Shown: one piece after another, positions 6,870 through 7,402 of the stretch | How the letters are laid out: each line of letters starts with the position of its first letter | Numbering within the stretch: the stretch's first letter is position 1 | Assembly (NCBI GenBank): GCA_947293975.1 | Contig: CAMYPV010000058.1 | Location: 1 to 7,402 of the forward strand | DNA from: an uncultured Ezakiella sp. | GTDB taxonomy: Bacteria > Bacillota > Clostridia > Tissierellales > Peptoniphilaceae | Reading direction: 5' to 3' | DNA: 7,402 bases | Made by a program: the position numbers and the translations under genes | Notes under the pieces: model-generated | Database searches by the model: none | The model's input: the letters and a program-made list of their open reading frames with translations, nothing else | Told to the model about the DNA's origin: nothing

Positions 6870-7032
6870 GCAAACCCGTTTGGAAACACGGTGGTTTTGA
6901 AGCCCTAACCCAAGAGATGGAGCGTAAGCGAACATCGATTGGTTAGTAGGTCTCATGCCAGAGATTCCCAAGAGAACGAGTGTAACGAGGTTCGATTGGA
7001 GAATCTTACGTGCCAATCTACCTCGGGTTTGC
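6870..7032. other. Multi-branched structured element
   Basis: A closing 9-bp stem (gcaaacccg at 6870-6878 with cgggtttgc at 7024-7032) would enclose three hairpins: aaac/gttt at 6884-6887 and 6894-6897 with loop acggtg; hairpin A at 6905-6946; and hairpin B at 6962-7006. All pairing is drawn by hand. If the repeat is transcribed, this would be a compact four-way folded RNA of about 163 bases. No T tract follows. I do not recognise a named RNA class. Confidence 0.6.
6905..7006. repeat. Twin hairpins with tandem G-A internal loops
   Basis: Hairpin A (6905-6946) and hairpin B (6962-7006) share one plan: a long outer stem with one bulge, a GA/GA internal loop, a 4-bp stem, a second GA/GA internal loop with one extra base on the 3' side, a 2-bp stem and a GTA(A) loop. 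The 4-bp stem is gatg/catc in A (6916-6919 with 6933-6936) and gaac/gttc in B (6974-6977 with 6990-6993), so pairing is kept while bases change. Confidence 0.65.
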
Positions 7033-7050
7033 TGGCAAACGTATTTATCT

Positions 7051-7110
7051 ACGTTGTAGGGTCGACCGACCGCGAACGACATCAACCTTTACACATTGCA
7101 ACACCGTTTA
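7051..7110. repeat. 60-bp core repeat, copy 2
   Basis: Aligns without gaps to 232-291 with six differences. It follows the multi-branched element, whereas copy 1 lies between two small hairpins. The preceding bases 7036-7056 can form a further hairpin (caaacgta with tacgttg, one bulged A, loop tttatc) that overlaps the start of the core. Confidence 0.85.
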
Positions 7111-7146
7111 TACCACAACATCGCTTTGGAAACACATGTCGTTTGA

Positions 7147-7183
7147 CGTTATAAAAAAAATCTATAACGAACCAAACGTTATA
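7147..7183. promoter_or_regulatory. Three alternating copies of cgttata upstream of the second secreted gene
   Basis: cgttata occurs at 7147-7153 and 7177-7183, with its reverse complement tataacg at 7163-7169. The middle copy can pair with either neighbour, giving two mutually exclusive 7-bp hairpins with loops of 9 and 7 bases. Alternatively, the array could be a set of protein-binding half-sites. It lies just before the possible promoter of the next gene. Confidence 0.45.
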
Positions 7184-7194
7184 AGAAAATTTAA

Positions 7195-7224
7195 TTGGAT
7201 TAGTGTTTATTTCAATGATAAAAT
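7195..7224 (+). promoter_or_regulatory. Possible promoter of the second secreted-protein gene
   Basis: TTGGAT (7195-7200) and TAAAAT (7219-7224) are 18 bases apart. An alternative -10, TATAGT at 7227-7232, fits the consensus better but has only a poor -35 (TGTTTA at 7204-7209). Either would give a leader of a few dozen bases. A promoter in this stretch is likely because the terminator at 6821-6846 isolates the gene; the exact boxes are uncertain. Confidence 0.45.
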
Positions 7225-7278
7225 GATATAGTGAGGCTTTATATACGATGCTCACGATTATAATTAAGGAGGATTTAG

Positions 7279-7402
7279 ATGAAGAGAAGGATTATTTCGA
7301 TTTTAATTGCTGTGATGATGTTGGTTGGCTATTTGCCAATGATAAATGCAGCAGGTGAAAAGAAGGTAACAAATATTTCTGTTAATAATGGAGAAATGTC
7401 AC
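7279..7402 (+). CDS. Start of a second secreted or surface protein (truncated by window end)
   Basis: The first 41 codons are visible and run off the window. AAGGAGG at 7266-7272 lies six bases before ATG, a near-perfect ribosome-binding site. The N terminus MKRRIISILIAVMMLVGYLP is a signal peptide, with likely cleavage after MINAA at about residue 25. The mature protein begins GEKKVTNISVNNGEMS, which could open a beta-rich extracellular domain, but this is too short to classify. The signal peptide resembles that of the protease: a basic N terminus, a hydrophobic run containing LIA, and a Leu-Pro before the cleavage region. Its own promoter region and the preceding terminator suggest a separate transcript. 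Function is unknown. Confidence 0.85.
   Translation, partial: MKRRIISILIAVMMLVGYLPMINAAGEKKVTNISVNNGEMS

Larger units (their letters stand above)
6868..7144. repeat. Downstream, larger copy of the structured intergenic repeat family
   Basis: Shares with the 119-343 region the 15-mer tcgcaaacccgtttg (6868-6882), the 14-mer acacggtggttttg (6886-6899), the outer stem gcaaacccg/cgggtttgc and the 60-bp core. The tail at 7121-7144 (tcgctttggaaacacatgtc and following bases) resembles the hairpin modules but its stem has decayed. Compared with hairpin 298-343, about 125 bases (6900-7023) are inserted inside the closing stem. Open frames here (6939-7154, 7010-7231) lack ribosome-binding sites and are not called as genes. 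The limits are approximate. Confidence 0.75.

Noticed and set aside
6825..7231. Short open frames (6939-7154 and 7010-7231 on +, 6825-7085 on -) in the downstream repeat region
   Set aside because: No ribosome-binding site; one overlaps the terminator and the others cross the repeat and the next gene's promoter region. Only the core-repeat portion is shared with the upstream frames.

Overview
The window looks like chromosomal DNA from a low-GC Gram-positive anaerobe. The spacing and strength of the Shine-Dalgarno sites, the A/T-rich codons, and a giant secreted subtilase ending in a copper-amine-oxidase-type 'stalk' domain all point to Bacillota. A Peptoniphilus/Anaerococcus/Finegoldia-like Gram-positive anaerobic coccus is my best guess; that is inference from protein architecture, not a database match.

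Layout, all genes on the + strand: (1) the last 17 codons of an unrecognised gene (1-55) and its strong intrinsic terminator (61-93); (2) a non-coding, repeat-rich stretch (about 119-343) with two nested hairpins flanking a 60-bp core repeat; (3) an A/T-rich control region with inverted repeats (404-441), a good sigma-A-type promoter (451-479) and a hairpin at the predicted 5' end of the transcript (481-509); (4) one 2089-residue gene (525-6794) for a secreted, lactocepin/C5a-peptidase-like S8 serine protease with a long stalk of beta-repeats and FIVAR-like helical bundles; (5) its terminator (6821-6846); (6) a second, larger member of the repeat family (6868 to about 7140), holding the same nested-hairpin frame with about 125 extra bases inserted that fold into two matching hairpins, followed by a second copy of the 60-bp core; (7) another A/T-rich control region and the start of a second secreted-protein gene (7279 to the window end).

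The protease is monocistronic: it has its own promoter and terminator. It probably acts at the cell surface or outside the cell, cutting host or environmental proteins, with the C-terminal half serving as a spacer and attachment region. The next gene also starts with a signal peptide, so this may be a locus of surface or secreted proteins.

The most unusual material is non-coding. Related structured repeats lie after the terminators of two successive genes. Their stems differ in sequence yet keep pairing, which suggests selection on a folded RNA or DNA form. I cannot assign them to a known class by eye.
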